Shown piece by piece: positions 10,893-20,208 of a stretch of 64,000 bases of DNA. The first letter of the stretch is position 1. Each line of letters opens with the position of its first letter. The DNA is from Xanthomonas sacchari (GTDB taxonomy: Bacteria > Pseudomonadota > Gammaproteobacteria > Xanthomonadales > Xanthomonadaceae): NCBI RefSeq assembly GCF_040529065.1, contig NZ_CP132343.1, forward strand, positions 3,410,001 through 3,474,000, in the 5' to 3' direction. The position numbers and the translations under genes were made by a program. The notes beneath the pieces are model-generated. The model saw nothing but the letters and a program-made list of their open reading frames with translations. It was not told the DNA's origin and did no database searches.

Positions 10893-12671
10893 ATGAGTTC
10901 GACGCCCGCCACCCCACAGCCCGGGCAGGCCACCGAGGCCAGCTTCGCCGGGTCCGGCAATCAGTTCTCGACCGGCGCGTTCAAGCGCGATCCAGAAGCC
11001 GGTTCGGCCTCGGTCGAGTACAGCCGCACGGCCGCCGAGGCCAAGTACGGCCCGCTGGAATACGCGGCGGTGCATACCGGCAAGGTCGGCGCCGGCCGCA
11101 AGCAGGAAAACGGCGACACGGTGTTCAACGTCGAGATGGAATTCACCCAGGGCCATCGCATCCAGGGCGACTTCAAGGCCGGGCGCCTGGCCGCCGACGG
11201 CAGCCTGACCCAGGCCACCGGCGAGCGTGGCCGCTACGAGGTCCGGCTGCGCGGCGAGGCCACGGCCGACGCCGCTGCGCGGGTGAATCCCTTCGACCCC
11301 GGCACCATTCCGGAAGGCGGCAGCGTCAAGCTCGACGGCCAGGTGTTCGCCAAGACCTCGATGGAGGCCGCGTTCCGCGGCGTCGCCACGTCCAGCGAGC
11401 GCACCGACGCGGCCGGCGTGAGCTATGCGGTGCAACGCGTGGATGCCGATCACGTGCGCGTCGCGGTCGGCCCGGCCCAGGCGGTGGAGCGGCTGGAGGC
11501 CGTGGGCCTGAAGACCGACGTCGCCCAGGCCATGCTCGGCCGCCAGGATGCGCTGGGCCAGGCGACCATGCGCACCGCCACCTTCGACCTGCGCGACCCG
11601 CAGGCGCAGGCCGCCTATCGCGACTTCCTGGCCAGCGGCCGACTCGCCGCCAACACGCCAGGGGTCACCGACGTGCAAAAGGTCGAAAGCCTGACCATGA
11701 GTTCGGAGACCCGTGCCAATCTCGGCCTGGGCCCGTTCAAGGCCGAACTGGGCGGCCAGCGCAACACTGGCGAGAACGTGCGCACCACCTATGCCGACGG
11801 CAGTTCCAGCGTGGTCGGCAAGGTGCAGTACGCCGGCAACGTGCCGATGACCCTGACCCGCCAGTTCGACCCGGCGGGCAAGGAGCGCGTGGACGAACGC
11901 AGCTATCAGTTCACCTTCGACAAGGTCGACCACAATCAGGCGCAACTGCTCAACGCCGCGCTCACCGGCAAGGACACCGCCTCCACCGATACGCCGATCG
12001 CGGCCGGCCAGACCGCCACCCTGCGCTTCTCCGAACAGCAGATGGACGCGCTGCGCCAGCAGTACCAGCGCGCCGCCCAGGCCAGTCCGATGACCGCGCA
12101 TGAGGCTGCGGAGTATGCAAAGCAGAGTCCGCAGGACTTCGCGATCGGCCTGGCGCGCAACCTGGGCAATTCCCAGTACGGCCTGAGCGAGCGCCTGTTC
12201 CGCGTGTCCAGCAGCGCCGGCGGCACGCCGGGCGGTGACCTTGTGCGCATCGACGCGCAGGTCGACCGCGCCGACCCGCCATCACCGTCAGCGCCCACGC
12301 GCGCCGCCCCAACCACCGCCGCCCCGCCCGATGCGCGCGCCGCCGCCGATCCGCAACAGCAGGCGATGCATCAGGCGATCGAACGCAAGCTCACGCCCTA
12401 CGACGCGAACGTCGCGAGCGGCCTGCTGCTGGCGGCCCGGCGCGATGGCCTGACCCAGGTCGATCACGTCCTGCGCAACGACAACGGCCGCGTGTTCGCG
12501 GTACAGGGCGACCCGATGTCCGCCGACAAGCGCGTGGCCTACGTGGACGCCGCGCAGGCGGCGACCATCCCGGCCGCCGAAAGCGCCAGGCAACTGGCCG
12601 CACTGCCACCGACGCCGACCCAGGCGCCAGTGCAGGAGACGCAGGAACCGCAGAAGCGCGCGCTGTCGTAG
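10893..12671 (+). CDS. XVIPCD-like protein, candidate type IV secretion (X-T4SS) cargo
   Basis: 592 aa. ATG 10893 is chosen because AGGAGG sits 6 nt upstream; the frame is open further 5' without a good ribosome site. The C-terminal ~110 residues resemble the Xanthomonas VirD4-interacting domain: MHQAIERKL..., [16 protein letters not shown], then the hallmark RVFAVQGDP, and a Gln/Pro-containing tail ([11 protein letters not shown]). Such domains dock antibacterial effectors to VirD4. The first ~480 residues have no enzyme motif I recognise; they are polar, repeat-poor and predicted beta-rich by eye ([35 protein letters not shown]). No signal peptide is present. No obvious immunity lipoprotein gene adjoins it, which is odd for this class. 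Confidence 0.75.
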   Translation: MSSTPATPQPGQATEASFAGSGNQFSTGAFKRDPEAGSASVEYSRTAAEAKYGPLEYAAVHTGKVGAGRKQENGDTVFNVEMEFTQGHRIQGDFKAGRLAADGSLTQATGERGRYEVRLRGEATADAAARVNPFDPGTIPEGGSVKLDGQVFAKTSMEAAFRGVATSSERTDAAGVSYAVQRVDADHVRVAVGPAQAVERLEAVGLKTDVAQAMLGRQDALGQATMRTATFDLRDPQAQAAYRDFLASGRLAANTPGVTDVQKVESLTMSSETRANLGLGPFKAELGGQRNTGENVRTTYADGSSSVVGKVQYAGNVPMTLTRQFDPAGKERVDERSYQFTFDKVDHNQAQLLNAALTGKDTASTDTPIAAGQTATLRFSEQQMDALRQQYQRAAQASPMTAHEAAEYAKQSPQDFAIGLARNLGNSQYGLSERLFRVSSSAGGTPGGDLVRIDAQVDRADPPSPSAPTRAAPTTAAPPDARAAADPQQQAMHQAIERKLTPYDANVASGLLLAARRDGLTQVDHVLRNDNGRVFAVQGDPMSADKRVAYVDAAQAATIPAAESARQLAALPPTPTQAPVQETQEPQKRALS

Positions 12672-12682
12672 GCGGACCTCTC

Positions 12683-12710
12683 GGTGGCACGGCGATCGCG
12701 CCGTGCCACC
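12683..12710 (+). terminator. Perfect 12-bp stem-loop after the XVIPCD gene
   Basis: GGTGGCACGGCG (12683-12694) pairs with CGCCGTGCCACC (12699-12710) around the loop ATCG, starting 11 bp after the stop codon. It lacks a T-run but is well placed to end or stabilise the transcript. Confidence 0.5.
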
Positions 12711-12772
12711 GGTGCATTGGCAGCGGCCACCGCTTCGGTGAGAATCGAGCGCTCACCGACCGGGCCGCCCTC

Positions 12773-13693
12773 ATGCCGTTGCGCACTTCCCTGCTCGCCC
12801 TCGCGTTGTCGCTCCCCGCCTCCGCCGCATGGGCGGGGGCACCACCGCCGGCCGTGCCGTACCGCAGCCCGCAACAGATCCTGGACGCATCCAAGCCCAG
12901 CGACTGGCGCACGCTGGATCCGGCCAACACGCTGTACCTGGAGCTGGACACCGGCCGGGTGATCATCGAACTGGCGCCGGCGTTCGCGCCGCAGCATGTC
13001 GGCAACATCCGCACCCTGGCCCACGAGCACTTCTGGGACGGCCTGAGCATCTACCGCTCGCAGGACAATTTCGTGGTGCAGTTCGGCGATCCCGATGGCG
13101 AGGAACCGGGCAAGGCCAAGTCGCTGGGCAGTGCCAAGACCCACCTGCCCGCCGAATTCCAGCGCCCGGCCGCGGGACTGGCGTTCCAGCCCCTGCCCGA
13201 CCGCGACGGCTGGGCGCCGCAGGTGGGCTTCGTCGACGGCTTTCCGGTGGCGCGCGATCCCAAGGACGGCACCGCCTGGCTGGCGCATTGCTACGGCACC
13301 GTGGGTGCCGGCCGCAACAACGACGAAGACAGCAGCATCGGCGCCGAACTGTACGTGGTCACCGGGCAGTCGCCGCGGCAACTGGACCGCAACATCACCG
13401 TGGTCGGCCGCGTGGTCAAGGGGATGGAACTGCTCAGCGTGATCCCGCGCGGGCCGGACCCGATGGGCTTCTACGAAAAACCCGAGCAGCGCACGCCGAT
13501 CCGCGCGATCCGCCTGGCCAGCGACGTGCCGGACGCCGAGCGCACCCCGCTGCAACTGCTGCGTACCGATAGCCGCACTTTCCGCGAGGTGGCCGAGGCG
13601 CGGCGCAACCGCCGCGACGATTTCTACAAGCGTCCGGCCGGCCACATCGACCTGTGCAACGTGCCGCTGCCGGTGCGCACGCCGCCGAAGTGA
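12773..13693 (+). CDS. Periplasmic cyclophilin-type peptidyl-prolyl isomerase
   Basis: 306 aa. A Sec signal peptide (residues 1-21, ending ASAAWAG) precedes a cyclophilin-like domain: [42 protein letters not shown] and [13 protein letters not shown]. Cyclophilins isomerise X-Pro bonds during folding. The domain carries insertions relative to short bacterial PpiA proteins and a ~50-residue C-terminal extension ending in [12 protein letters not shown]. It converges on the DinB-like gene with 30 bp between stops. Confidence 0.85.
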   Translation: MPLRTSLLALALSLPASAAWAGAPPPAVPYRSPQQILDASKPSDWRTLDPANTLYLELDTGRVIIELAPAFAPQHVGNIRTLAHEHFWDGLSIYRSQDNFVVQFGDPDGEEPGKAKSLGSAKTHLPAEFQRPAAGLAFQPLPDRDGWAPQVGFVDGFPVARDPKDGTAWLAHCYGTVGAGRNNDEDSSIGAELYVVTGQSPRQLDRNITVVGRVVKGMELLSVIPRGPDPMGFYEKPEQRTPIRAIRLASDVPDAERTPLQLLRTDSRTFREVAEARRNRRDDFYKRPAGHIDLCNVPLPVRTPPK

Positions 13694-13723
13694 CGCGTCA
13701 TGCGCGCGCCGGACGGCGCGCGC

Positions 13724-14236
13724 TCAGGCGCCGCCGACGCTGCGCCGCTGCGGCTGTTGCGCGTGCAGGAAACGGGTGAACAGTTCGCGCGGCTGCTCCA
13801 CGGCGCATTCGGTCAGCAGCATGGCGATGTTGCCGCGGTGGAAGGCGCCATGCGCGAGCACGTGGAACAGCATTTCCTGCCGGCTCATGCGGCCGGCATC
13901 GCCATCGGTGAAACGGAACGCCAGCGTCTGCTGCAAGGCGGGCGCGTCGAGCCGGGCGACATAGTCGGCATACCAGCGGTCCGATTCGGCTACTGCCGCA
14001 CCCAGCGCCTCCAGCTCCGGCGTCTGCGGCGTGTTGCTCGCGGCGTATGCGTGCGTGCCGCCCTCCAGGTGCGCGGCGAAGATCCGGTCCACCACGTAGG
14101 TGTGGTTCAACAGCCGGATCGCGCGCTGCCGCTGCGCCGGATACGCGACCGCATCGATCTGCGCCAGCGCCTGCAGCATCTCGGCGTTGGCCCAGGCCTT
14201 GAACGCGAACTGCGATGCGAGCAGGGAATCGGTCAT
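13724..14236 (-). CDS. DinB-family four-helix protein
   Basis: 170 aa. The sequence has the DinB/DfrB-like pattern: FKAWANAEMLQALAQI, LLNHTYVVDRIFAAHL and HVLAHGAFHRGNIAMLL, with histidines placed to bind a divalent metal. Members are putative metal-dependent enzymes, often thiol S-transferases or of unknown function. It lies 92 bp downstream of the DMT exporter on the same strand, so co-transcription is possible, although a stem-loop sits between them. Confidence 0.75.
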   Translation of the reverse strand: MTDSLLASQFAFKAWANAEMLQALAQIDAVAYPAQRQRAIRLLNHTYVVDRIFAAHLEGGTHAYAASNTPQTPELEALGAAVAESDRWYADYVARLDAPALQQTLAFRFTDGDAGRMSRQEMLFHVLAHGAFHRGNIAMLLTECAVEQPRELFTRFLHAQQPQRRSVGGA

Positions 14237-14262
14237 TGCGTCGTTCTCCAGGCCAAGGGAAT

Positions 14263-14287
14263 GTGCCGCACCGCAGGTGCGGCGCAC
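14263..14287. terminator. Stem-loop between DMT exporter and DinB-like gene
   Basis: GTGCCGCACC (14263-14272) faces GGTGCGGC plus GCAC around the loop GCA, with one bulged base. There is no T-run. It could attenuate read-through from the exporter gene into the DinB-like gene. Confidence 0.35.
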
Positions 14288-14328
14288 ACCAGCATCGGCA
14301 TCCTCGCGCACGCCTGCAAGCTGCGTTG

Positions 14329-15255
14329 CTAGCGTGCGCGCTGGCTGAAGGCGACGCTGCCCAGGATCAGCGCCCCGGCCAACAGCATGGTCCAGGTCAG
14401 CGGCTCGCCTAGGAACCACCAAGCCAGCAGCGCGCCGAACACCGGGATCAGGTAGGTCACGGTCGAGGCGCGGGCCGGGCCGATGCGCTGGATCAGCCGG
14501 TAGTACATCAGGTAGGCCAGGCCGGTGCAGACCACGCCCAGGCCGCCCGCGCAGGCCCAGGCCAGCGCCGACACCGGCGCGGCCGGCCAATGCGTCCACG
14601 CCAGCGGCGCCAGCAGCAGCGCGCTGCAGCCGAGCGTGGCCGCCGCCGACGCGGCCGGCGGCAGATCGCCCATGTGCCGCTTCACCAGGTTGTAGCCGAT
14701 GCCGTACAGCAGCGAGGCGGTGGCGCCGGCGAAGGCGGACGGACCGACGCTGAGCCCGGCCGACTTGCCGGTGGCCAGGACCAGCACGCCGATGAAGCCG
14801 ATCAGCAATGCCAGCGCACGCCGGGTACCGATGCGCTCGCCGAAGAACAGGAAGGCGATCAACGCAGTGAACAGCACCGTCATCGCGTTGCAGATCGCGC
14901 CGATCGCCGCCGGCGCATGCTGCGCGCCCCACGCGAACAGCAGGAACGGCAAGGCGGAATTGAGCACGCCGATCGCCGCTAGGGTCGGCCAGCGCCGCAG
15001 CGGGAAGCGCGCCCGCGCCAGCCACAGGAACGGCAGCAGCACCGCCGCGCCCAGCGCCAGGCGCAGTTCCACCAGCGCATAGGCGCCGAACTGCGGCGCC
15101 GCCACGCGCATGAACAGGAACGAGCAGCCCCAGACGACGCCGAGGAACCCCAGCTCCAAGGGTGTGCGCCAGTCGCGCGCTACCGCGGGATCGGACACGG
15201 GCGTGGGAGAGGCCGAGGCGATGGCTGGCTGCAGGGAGGGTTCGGAGGTAGGCAT
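14329..15255 (-). CDS. EamA/DMT-superfamily exporter
   Basis: 308 aa with about ten hydrophobic segments in two EamA repeats (first from LGFLGVVWGCSFLFMRVAAP, second from GATASLLYGIGYNLVKRHM). DMT exporters move small metabolites or amino acids out across the inner membrane; the substrate is not evident. The start at 15255 (MPTSEPSLQ) gives a short cytoplasmic leader before the first helix. It is divergent from a LysR regulator, a common arrangement in which the regulator controls the exporter. Confidence 0.82.
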   Translation of the reverse strand: MPTSEPSLQPAIASASPTPVSDPAVARDWRTPLELGFLGVVWGCSFLFMRVAAPQFGAYALVELRLALGAAVLLPFLWLARARFPLRRWPTLAAIGVLNSALPFLLFAWGAQHAPAAIGAICNAMTVLFTALIAFLFFGERIGTRRALALLIGFIGVLVLATGKSAGLSVGPSAFAGATASLLYGIGYNLVKRHMGDLPPAASAAATLGCSALLLAPLAWTHWPAAPVSALAWACAGGLGVVCTGLAYLMYYRLIQRIGPARASTVTYLIPVFGALLAWWFLGEPLTWTMLLAGALILGSVAFSQRAR

Positions 15256-15468
15256 GGAGGAGGCTCGCGGTCGATCGGCAACGCGCCGCAGCGATCGTGC
15301 GACGCCACGCATTCGCTGCCGGTTGCGGACGCCGGTCGGCGCCTCTGCACCGACCTCGCATCGCCCCCGGCCGCGCATGTCGTGTTCGGCTGCCAGCATT
15401 GCCCCGTACCGTGGGGCCGACAAGCGCGTAGTATCGTCGCGAGCCACAAATCTGCCGCGTGTCTGACC

Positions 15469-16410
15469 GTGCAACTGCGCCCGTCCCTGCTGCCCGCGCT
15501 CGGCGTGTTCGCCGCCGCGGCGCGCCACCAGAACTTCGCCCATGCCGCGGAGGAACTGCATCTCACCGCCAGTGCGGTCAGCCACCATGTGCGGCGGCTG
15601 GAAGCCCTGCTCGGCGCCACGCTGTTCCAGCGCCACGCGCGCGGGGTCAAGCTGACCGCCGAAGGCCGGCAACTGGCCGATGCCGCCAGCGCGGCGCTGG
15701 CCGACATCGCCGCAGTGGCCGGCAACCTGCATCCGCAGGCCGACACCGCGCCGCTGCGCCTCACCACGTTGCGCTCGCTCTCGTACTGCTGGCTGCTGCC
15801 GCGTCTCCCGCGCTTCTGCCAAGCCTATCCGCACGTGCGGCTGGACATCCAGACCGATGCGGCGTTCTCGCGCTTCGAGGAGGGTGGCCCGGATCTGGGC
15901 ATCCGCTACGGCCAGGGCGCCTGGCCGGGCCTGACCTCGCACCACCTGATGGACGATGCGTTGTTCCCGGTGGCCTCGCCGGCGCTGCCGCAACTGGCGA
16001 CGCTGCACCGGCCCGAACAGATCGCGCAATTGCCGCTGCTCACCGACATGTCGCCACAGGGCTGGCGCGACTGGTTCCGTGCCGCCGGCGTGCGCGGCGT
16101 GGCGCTGCCGCCGATGCACACCTTCAACGACAGCACCGATGCGATGCGCGCGGCGGTCTACGGCGTGGGCGCGGTGCTGGCGCGCAAGCACATCGCCCAG
16201 CCCTACCTGCAGCGCTACGAACTGGTGCGCCTGCCCGGGCCGGCGCTGACTGCGCGCTATTCCTACTACATCGTGCATCCCACCCACCGCCTGCTCAGCC
16301 CGGCCGCCAGCCACTTCATCGACTGGCTCAAGCGCGAGGCGCTGGACGAACGCACACCGCTGCCGGCGCTGCCGGCGGAACTGCTCGGGTTGCCGCCGAC
16401 GGCGGGCTAG
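15469..16410 (+). CDS. LysR-family regulator (GcvA-like)
   Basis: 313 aa from the GTG at 15469 (VQLRPSLLPALGVFAAAAR). The helix-turn-helix is NFAHAAEELHLTASAVSHHVRRLE, followed by LLGATLFQRHARGVKLT. The effector domain (PLRLTTLRSLSYCWLLPRLP...) resembles the GcvA/TrpI subgroup. The GTG is preferred because upstream in-frame residues to ATG 15382 fall in the divergent promoter and do not resemble LysR. It probably controls the adjacent DMT exporter; the inducer is unknown. Confidence 0.85.
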   Translation: MQLRPSLLPALGVFAAAARHQNFAHAAEELHLTASAVSHHVRRLEALLGATLFQRHARGVKLTAEGRQLADAASAALADIAAVAGNLHPQADTAPLRLTTLRSLSYCWLLPRLPRFCQAYPHVRLDIQTDAAFSRFEEGGPDLGIRYGQGAWPGLTSHHLMDDALFPVASPALPQLATLHRPEQIAQLPLLTDMSPQGWRDWFRAAGVRGVALPPMHTFNDSTDAMRAAVYGVGAVLARKHIAQPYLQRYELVRLPGPALTARYSYYIVHPTHRLLSPAASHFIDWLKREALDERTPLPALPAELLGLPPTAG

Positions 16411-16465
16411 CGCTGCCGCGCGCCGCAGCGCATGCGATGCAGCGGCACCCCGTGTCGATCGGATC

Positions 16466-16532
16466 GTAGGAGCGGCTTCAGCCGCGACGCGGCGTTACCG
16501 GTAAAGCCCGTCGCGGCTGAAGCCGCTCTTAC
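16466..16532. repeat. Xanthomonad REP pair (GTAGGAGCGGCTTCAGCCGC type)
   Basis: A REP unit and its inverted copy, the second with one mismatch (CTCTTAC), face each other about 20 bp apart between the LysR gene and the ArsR gene. This is the usual bipartite imperfect palindrome of dispersed xanthomonad REPs. Confidence 0.85.
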
Positions 16533-16604
16533 GGGAGACCACGCGAATCGACTGGACCAAGGGCTGCCAGCCAACACCATTGACAACCGACACACACCAC
16601 GTCA

Positions 16605-16632
16605 TTAATTAACTAATTCGTTAATTAGCTAA
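16605..16632. promoter_or_regulatory. Candidate ArsR-family operator
   Basis: Two copies of TTAATTARCTAA separated by TTCG lie immediately upstream of the arsR-like ATG at 16639. Each copy is near-palindromic, and CTAATT/AATTAG also forms an inverted repeat across the spacer. This AT-only block is striking in GC-rich surroundings, and the position suits autorepression. Confidence 0.6.
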
Positions 16633-16638
16633 GCCCCG

Positions 16639-16953
16639 ATGTCCATCGACCGCGTCTTCGAAGCCCTCGCCTCGCGCCCGCGCCGCGAGATCCTGGCCTA
16701 CCTGTCGGCACAGGAACTCACGGCCGGCGAGATCGCGCAGCGCTTCGCGATGAGCGCGCCGGCGATCTCGCGGCACCTGTCGGTGCTGGAAGCGGCCGGG
16801 CTGGTGGCGAGCGAGCGCCGCGGCCAGTTCGTGGTCTACCGGCTCACCCCCGACAACCTGGTCAACACCCTCAGCGGGTTCGCCTTCGAGATCTGCCCCA
16901 GCGCCGGCCCGCTCAAGCGCGAGTCGCGCAGGCAGGCCAAGCGCACCACCTGA
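16639..16953 (+). CDS. ArsR/SmtB-family regulator
   Basis: 104 aa. The winged helix is typical: FEALASRPRREILAYLS, ELTAGEIAQRFAMSAPAISRHL, SVLEAAGLVASERRGQFVVYRL. No Cys-rich metal site (CVC) is present, so it looks like the non-metal SdpR-like branch. The ATG is 6 nt after the operator-like repeat and has no clear Shine-Dalgarno sequence, suggesting leaderless or poorly initiated translation. The cupin-DUF2867 gene follows 30 bp downstream and is probably its target. Confidence 0.85.
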   Translation: MSIDRVFEALASRPRREILAYLSAQELTAGEIAQRFAMSAPAISRHLSVLEAAGLVASERRGQFVVYRLTPDNLVNTLSGFAFEICPSAGPLKRESRRQAKRTT

Positions 16954-16983
16954 TCCTTCCGCCACGGCAACAGGAGTCCGCCG

Positions 16984-18417
16984 ATGACCGCCGCACCGCT
17001 CAGCGAACACGCCGCCGCGCAAACCGGATTTCCCTCGGTGCGCCTGCCCTCCTACAGCGGCGGCCTGCCGGTGGAGGTCATCCTGATCGCCCAGCTCGGG
17101 GTCGGCGCCGGCGATCCGCTGATCGCCCAGGCCTGCCTGCGGCAGCGTGCGCATCCGCAATTTCGCGACGCCCTGGACGAACCCTCGGCGCGCCTGGCAA
17201 GCACCGATTTCGGCAACGGCGAGTCCACCGCGCTGTATTCGTTCGCGGTCGGCGCCGGCGGCCATCCGTTCCACTGCCATGCCGGGCATCGCATGTTCAC
17301 CGCGATCACCGGCAGCGGCGGCGCGCTGCTGCGTTTCAGTACCGCCTCACCGGCACAGCTGGCGGAAGATCCACAGCATTTCCTCGCCGCGCTGCGCCAT
17401 GTCGAATTGCCCGCCGATTGCCTGTTCAGCGTGCGCTTCGGCGGCGGCACCTGGCACCAGTTCGCGCCGCTGCGCGCGCGGTCCGGACACCCGGCGTTCT
17501 TCGCCCTGTCCTGCCACAGCGACGAAGCCGGCGGCGCGCTGACCGACGACGTGCGCGCACAGGTGCTGGCCGGCACCGCCGATATCGCCACCCTCACCGA
17601 ACTGCTGCCGGCCCCGGTCGCGGCGCTGCTGGTCTCGCCGCAGGCACAGGCGCGATCCGTGCCGACAGTGCGGCTATCGCTGGCGGCCTCGCCGGGCAGC
17701 CGGCGCCTGGCCTGGTGCGCCGGCCTGCGCGCGCTCAGCGGACGCCTGCGGCAGCGGCTGGGCGGCTGGCGGCATCCGGCCGGCTTCGCGGCGCTGGCGC
17801 CACGCTTGTTGCGTGCGCAGGTGACACCGCAGTTGCTGCCCGGCTCGCTGCTCGAACCGCAGCTACCCGCGCATGATCACCAGGACAGCGTGCGGCTGAC
17901 GATGCCGGCGCAGGCGCTGCGGCCGCTGGGCGCACACGCGCTGATGACGGCGTTGCTGGGCGGCTTCCTGCAACACCCGCCGCGTGGCGTGACCTGGCTG
18001 ATGCGCCTGCGCAACGTGCTGGTGGCGCCGCTGCGGCTGCGCACCTCGCCACTGGGCTGCCCAGTGTCCTCGCTGCTGTCGCCGCAGCGCGATCAGCTAT
18101 TCGCTGGGCGCTTCCCGGTGCTGGCGCAGGCATCGTCAGCACAGGCGCGACGCGTGCAAGTGCTGCTCGGTGCCGACGACCGCCACCTGGTGTTCCGCAG
18201 TTGCGTCGGCGTGACGCTGCGCGAAGACGGCAGCGCCGAGCTGAGCCTGGAAACGCGTGTGGCCTGCCGCAACCGCTTCGGGCACCTGTACATGATGCTG
18301 ATCGCCGCCGCGCATCGCCGCTACATCGCCCCGACCATGCTGCGCGCGGCCGCCGAGGCGCTGCTGCTGCCGGTGGCCGAGCATGCCGGCCCGGACGTGG
18401 TGGCAACGGTGCGCTGA
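16984..18417 (+). CDS. Cupin-like plus DUF2867-like fusion protein
   Basis: 477 aa. The N-terminal half has a cupin-like pattern with clustered histidines (GHPFHCHAGHRMFTAITG, then GGGTWHQF). The C-terminal ~170 residues resemble DUF2867: MPAQALRPLGAHALMTALL, WLMRLRNVLVAPLRL, NRFGHLYMMLIAAAHRRYI. Neither half assigns a reaction. CAGGAG sits upstream of ATG 16984. The gene follows arsR directly, so it is likely repressed by it. The two-domain combination is an observation from the sequence, not something I can confirm as common. Confidence 0.65.
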   Translation: MTAAPLSEHAAAQTGFPSVRLPSYSGGLPVEVILIAQLGVGAGDPLIAQACLRQRAHPQFRDALDEPSARLASTDFGNGESTALYSFAVGAGGHPFHCHAGHRMFTAITGSGGALLRFSTASPAQLAEDPQHFLAALRHVELPADCLFSVRFGGGTWHQFAPLRARSGHPAFFALSCHSDEAGGALTDDVRAQVLAGTADIATLTELLPAPVAALLVSPQAQARSVPTVRLSLAASPGSRRLAWCAGLRALSGRLRQRLGGWRHPAGFAALAPRLLRAQVTPQLLPGSLLEPQLPAHDHQDSVRLTMPAQALRPLGAHALMTALLGGFLQHPPRGVTWLMRLRNVLVAPLRLRTSPLGCPVSSLLSPQRDQLFAGRFPVLAQASSAQARRVQVLLGADDRHLVFRSCVGVTLREDGSAELSLETRVACRNRFGHLYMMLIAAAHRRYIAPTMLRAAAEALLLPVAEHAGPDVVATVR

Positions 18418-18483
18418 GCGCGTCATCACTCCGCCTTAGCCGATGCCTGCCTAGCCTGCGCCTTCCCCCCAAGAGGAAGGACC

Positions 18484-18777
18484 ATGCCCCAGCTCCGCAT
18501 CCGCATCACCGGCAGCGAGGACGACGCCCGCGCCATCATCAATCTGCTGTCGAGCCTGGACGGCATCGAGCACGTCGAGGAAATCGACGATCTGATGCCG
18601 CACATGGACGATGACGATTCCAGTTCCGCCGGCCTGCCCGACGACCAGGGACCGGGGACCCACGAAGTGGAAGTGGACGCCGGCAACGCCGCCACCGCGC
18701 AGAAGGTGCGCGAGGCCGTGGAAGCGCTGGCGTTCGAGCTGGACGTGGTCGTGGAGTTCGAACAGGACGAAGGCTGA
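18484..18777 (+). CDS. Small acidic conserved protein of unknown function
   Basis: 97 aa, very acidic (DDLMPHMDDDDSSS in the middle). It starts with a beta-alpha pattern (PQLRIRITGSEDDARAIINLLSSL) and repeats a similar hydrophobic pattern near the end (EALAFELDVVVEFEQ). GAGGAAGG lies upstream of the ATG. I do not recognise a family with certainty; it looks cytoplasmic. Confidence 0.6.
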   Translation: MPQLRIRITGSEDDARAIINLLSSLDGIEHVEEIDDLMPHMDDDDSSSAGLPDDQGPGTHEVEVDAGNAATAQKVREAVEALAFELDVVVEFEQDEG

Positions 18778-18883
18778 GGCCTGCATCCGGGGCGTTGCGC
18801 CGCGTGGCGCTGCGTCCTGGCATGCCTATGGCCAGCATCCTTTTCCAGCGGCGTCAGCCGTGTCTCAGGTACCCGACCTTAAA

Positions 18884-18908
18884 GCGTCGGGACTGAAGTC
18901 CCTCCCAC
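18884..18908 (-). repeat. Single REP unit, GGGACTTCAGTCCC type
   Basis: GCGTCGGGACTGAAGTCCC followed by TCCCAC is the inverted form of the same unit seen as a pair at 62592-62654. Here it stands alone. Confidence 0.75.
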
Positions 18909-18990
18909 AGTGCACCCAGTCAATGTATCGCGAGCCCCAGCAGGAGTCGTCCTGCTATCGCTCAAGCTTGAGTGTCAGACAAGAAGAACG

Positions 18991-19013
18991 GTAGGAGCGG
19001 CTTCAGCCGCGAC
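18991..19013 (+). repeat. Single REP unit, GAGCGGCTTCAGCCGC type
   Basis: GTAGGAGCGGCTTCAGCCGC plus GAC matches the unit paired at 16466 and 62474, but no inverted partner follows. Confidence 0.75.
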
Positions 19014-19147
19014 CCGCAACCCCTCATCGTCCACGGCTGCTGAATGACGTGTCACTGTTCCGTCGGCAACGCGTGGCAGCACCGCTGCTCGCGCATCACC
19101 TCCATCCGTTCCCCGCCCGATCCGTCGGATGGGAACCGCCTCCTCCG

Positions 19148-20104
19148 CTAAGCCGAACGACGTCGACGTCGGCGCCAGGCGATCAGCCGCCACAGCGCAT
19201 AGCCGAGCAGCACGAACGGGGCCAGACCCACCACCGCACGAATCGCCCAGGCGATTGATCCGGCGAAGATTTCGCCGCTGTCGTGCAGCGCCTCGCCGAT
19301 GTCGCTGCGGCTCCGCTCGGCGGTCGGCGCCGAGAACGTCAGGGTCACCCGCTGCGTATCCAGGCGCCGGCGCTGCTGTGCGGCTTCCTGGCTGGTGGCG
19401 AGCAGTTGCGTCTCCACCGCGGCCAGCTTCTCCGACAGCGCGATCATGTCGGCCACGCTGAGATCGCGGCGCTGCTGGAACTCCTGCAGGCGCCGCTGCT
19501 CGGCCTGCAGGCGCTGGCGCTGCGCGTCATTGTCCTGCACCGCCTGCGCCAGGTCCTCGGCATGGGTGGTACGGCTCTCGATCTGGCCGCCCTGGCCCGC
19601 CTCCGCGATCAACGGCTCGACCCCGGTGGGTGCGATCCGCACGCTGAGTTCGCCGCGCGGCCGCTCGCCGCCGCGCTGTTCGACCTGCAACACCGTGCAC
19701 GCGCCGAAACCGGATGTCCGGCAGCGTTCCTGCAACTGCTTGAGCCGTGCGGGAATCTGCGCTGCCGGCAGCGCCACATCGACCTCATGCTCATAGGCCA
19801 GGGACGGCGCGGCGTTCACCTCGCCACTCGGCGGGGGCGCTGCGACGGCGGCCTCGGCGGCACTGGCCGCGCTACTGGCGGCATCGGCGGAATAGAGATG
19901 GGCGGCCGGCAGCGCCGCGCTCTCGCCGCCGCGGCTGCAGGCAGCGATGGACACCGCCAGCGCCAGGGAAGCGCCCCAGCGACACCAGCGCCGACGCGCA
20001 GGCGCGACGACATCGACCGTGCCATCCGCTGCTGCGACGCCCTCCGGATCGATCGCGGTGTCGCGCACGACATGGCCATGATGGCGACGTCCCTTGTCCT
20101 GCAT
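19148..20104 (-). CDS. DUF4349-like lipoprotein with coiled coil and C-terminal TM
   Basis: 318 aa from the ATG at 20104. A lipobox-like segment (LALAVSIAACS, Cys56) follows a long charged leader, so the true start may be closer to the lipobox, although I see no better start codon. The middle has a coiled-coil stretch (residues ~185-255, rich in Q/E/R). A C-terminal TM (AIRAVVGLAPFVLLGYALW) ends in RRRRRR. This order (export signal, beta domain, coiled coil, C-terminal TM) matches DUF4349 proteins, whose function is unknown. It is divergent from the DUF885 lipoprotein. Confidence 0.7.
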   Translation of the reverse strand: MQDKGRRHHGHVVRDTAIDPEGVAAADGTVDVVAPARRRWCRWGASLALAVSIAACSRGGESAALPAAHLYSADAASSAASAAEAAVAAPPPSGEVNAAPSLAYEHEVDVALPAAQIPARLKQLQERCRTSGFGACTVLQVEQRGGERPRGELSVRIAPTGVEPLIAEAGQGGQIESRTTHAEDLAQAVQDNDAQRQRLQAEQRRLQEFQQRRDLSVADMIALSEKLAAVETQLLATSQEAAQQRRRLDTQRVTLTFSAPTAERSRSDIGEALHDSGEIFAGSIAWAIRAVVGLAPFVLLGYALWRLIAWRRRRRRSA

Positions 20105-20208
20105 TGCAGTGCTCCTGATTGGCGAAAGCCTTCAGGGTAATCCAATGGCAGGGGCGCTGGCAGCACGGCACGGCTACCCTGGCGGATCGACCCACTCCAG
20201 GAACCCCG

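Larger units (their letters stand above)
18778..19147. other. Intergenic region with isolated REP units
   Basis: About 370 bp between the acidic-protein gene (+) and the DUF4349 gene (-), which converge. It holds two lone REP units (see 18884 and 18991). I see no further gene and no strong terminator. Confidence 0.6.
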
